Shown: in pieces, positions 4,989 to 5,672 of the stretch
How the letters are laid out: every line of letters begins with the position of its first letter
Numbering within the stretch: position 1 is the first letter of the stretch
Assembly (NCBI GenBank): GCA_016177865.1
Contig: JACOUJ010000111.1
Span: forward strand, 1 to 5,672
Reading direction: 5' to 3'
DNA from: Candidatus Rokuibacteriota bacterium
GTDB lineage: Bacteria; Methylomirabilota; Methylomirabilia; Rokubacteriales; JACOUJ01
DNA length: 5,672 nt
Translations under genes and position numbers: made by a program
Notes under the pieces: generated by a model
Seen by the model: the letters and a program-made list of their open reading frames with translations, nothing else
What the model was told of the DNA's origin: nothing
Databases searched by the model: none

Positions 4989-5672
4989 GTGACGAAAATC
5001 CGTCGAGCCCTTTTGATACTCCTTCTCGCCAGCCACGCGGCCTGGGCCGCCGAGCCTGCCCTGCCGACGGCGAATGATTCCCCCTCGTGGGGGTGGTTGG
5101 GCGTCAGGATCCGCGACCTCTCGGAGCAGGAGATGGAAGAGTTGACGGTTCTCTACGGTCTCGGGGAAGGGTACGGCGTGCTTCTTGTGGATGTGCTTAA
5201 AGGCGGCCCGGCCGAGACGATCGGCCTGAAGGCGGGAGACTTGGTCGTGGCCTATGAGGGCCGGCCCATCGTGGAGGTTCGGGCGCTCCAGCGCTTCGTT
5301 GGGGAGACCCCCGTGGGGAAGAGCGCCAGCCTCACGGTGCTCCGCGAAGGAAAACGACGCCCCCTCCAGGTTACGATCGGGTCGATGCCGACTGAAGTGG
5401 TGGCCGAACGTGTGGCTGCGGAATACGGCTTCGCGGTTCGTGCCCTTGTGGATGAGCGATCAGCGAGTGAGCGGGGGGATGACCCGGTGGTCGCGGTCGT
5501 GATGGAGCGGAGCCCTGCCAAGCAAGCCGGGCTCCAGGTCGGAGACCGAATCGTTCGTTTCAACGACCAGGCCGTGACCTCCCTCGCCTCCCTCGGAGCT
5601 CTTCTCCGGCGTCAACGACTTCGAGAGCCCCTTGACCTTTATGTCTTGCGCCAGGGGAATCCGCTGAGTCTC
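4989..5672 (+). CDS. Exported protein with two PDZ domains (3' end cut by window)
   Basis: The frame from GTG 4989 stays open for 228 codons to the right edge. It begins with a clean signal peptide: basic MTKIRR, a Leu/Ala-rich core, and a probable cut after SHAAWA near residue 20. The mature part has a first PDZ domain (about 35-130; core YGVLLVDVLKGGPAETIGLK, then AGD) and a second (about 145-225; VVAVVMERSPAKQAGLQVGD). Both resemble the PDZ domains of HtrA/DegP proteins, which bind peptide C-termini, but no trypsin-like domain precedes them, so this is not an ordinary HtrA. The protein should be periplasmic or lipid-free secreted; I see no lipobox Cys. What follows past the edge is unknown and may include a catalytic domain. 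TTG 4977, overlapping the hydrolase stop, is an alternative start adding four residues. The 8-base gap indicates co-transcription with the hydrolase. Confidence 0.87.
   Translation, partial: MTKIRRALLILLLASHAAWAAEPALPTANDSPSWGWLGVRIRDLSEQEMEELTVLYGLGEGYGVLLVDVLKGGPAETIGLKAGDLVVAYEGRPIVEVRALQRFVGETPVGKSASLTVLREGKRRPLQVTIGSMPTEVVAERVAAEYGFAVRALVDERSASERGDDPVVAVVMERSPAKQAGLQVGDRIVRFNDQAVTSLASLGALLRRQRLREPLDLYVLRQGNPLSL

Noticed and set aside
1..5672. CRISPR arrays, insertion sequences, tRNA genes, prophage or defence genes
   Set aside because: I looked for spaced direct repeats, terminal inverted repeats, transposase or integrase motifs and tRNA-like folds and saw none. The window reads as ordinary chromosomal housekeeping DNA.

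Overview
The window is GC-rich and densely coded. It holds six genes, two of them cut by the window edges, and no RNA gene, mobile element, CRISPR array or long repeat that I could find. The gene content suggests a Gram-negative bacterium: an MsbA-type ABC exporter with fused membrane and ATPase domains, and a signal-peptide-bearing PDZ protein that would act outside the cytoplasm. The lineage cannot be fixed from this sequence. The GC-rich codon use and gene mix would fit groups such as Methylomirabilota/Rokubacteria, Nitrospirota or the former Deltaproteobacteria, but that is a guess.

Left half, minus strand: a flavin-reductase-like protein (2011 to 1541) is followed by an MsbA-like lipid exporter (1431 to the left edge, cut within the ATPase domain just before the ABC signature). 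The 109-base gap between them holds a small GC-rich hairpin and a TACAAT -10-like element. A 120-base intergenic region (2012-2131) then separates this side from the plus-strand genes. It carries what looks like a back-to-back promoter pair sharing one palindromic -35 hexamer, TTGCAA.

Right half, plus strand: Mrp/ApbC-type iron-sulfur carrier ATPase (2132-3241), a stand-alone Lon N-terminal-domain protein (3281-3943), a YdjM/DUF457-type membrane metal-dependent hydrolase (4042-4980) and a secreted or periplasmic double-PDZ protein (4989 to the right edge). Gaps are 39, 98 and 8 bases, all on one strand, so this is probably one operon. The 98-base gap contains a strong hairpin and a G-rich tract just upstream of the hydrolase start, which may set the expression of the last two genes.

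Functional reading: Mrp delivers Fe-S clusters. The Lon-N and PDZ proteins both carry peptide or protein recognition domains without a visible protease domain, so the operon may deal with protein quality control or maturation, but this is inference. The flavin reductase shares the promoter region with mrp, which could link flavin/redox supply to Fe-S biogenesis. Nothing in the window is clearly a new system. The most interesting signals are regulatory: the shared -35 hexamer, possible leaderless or near-leaderless starts on the minus strand, and the hairpin/G-tract before the hydrolase.
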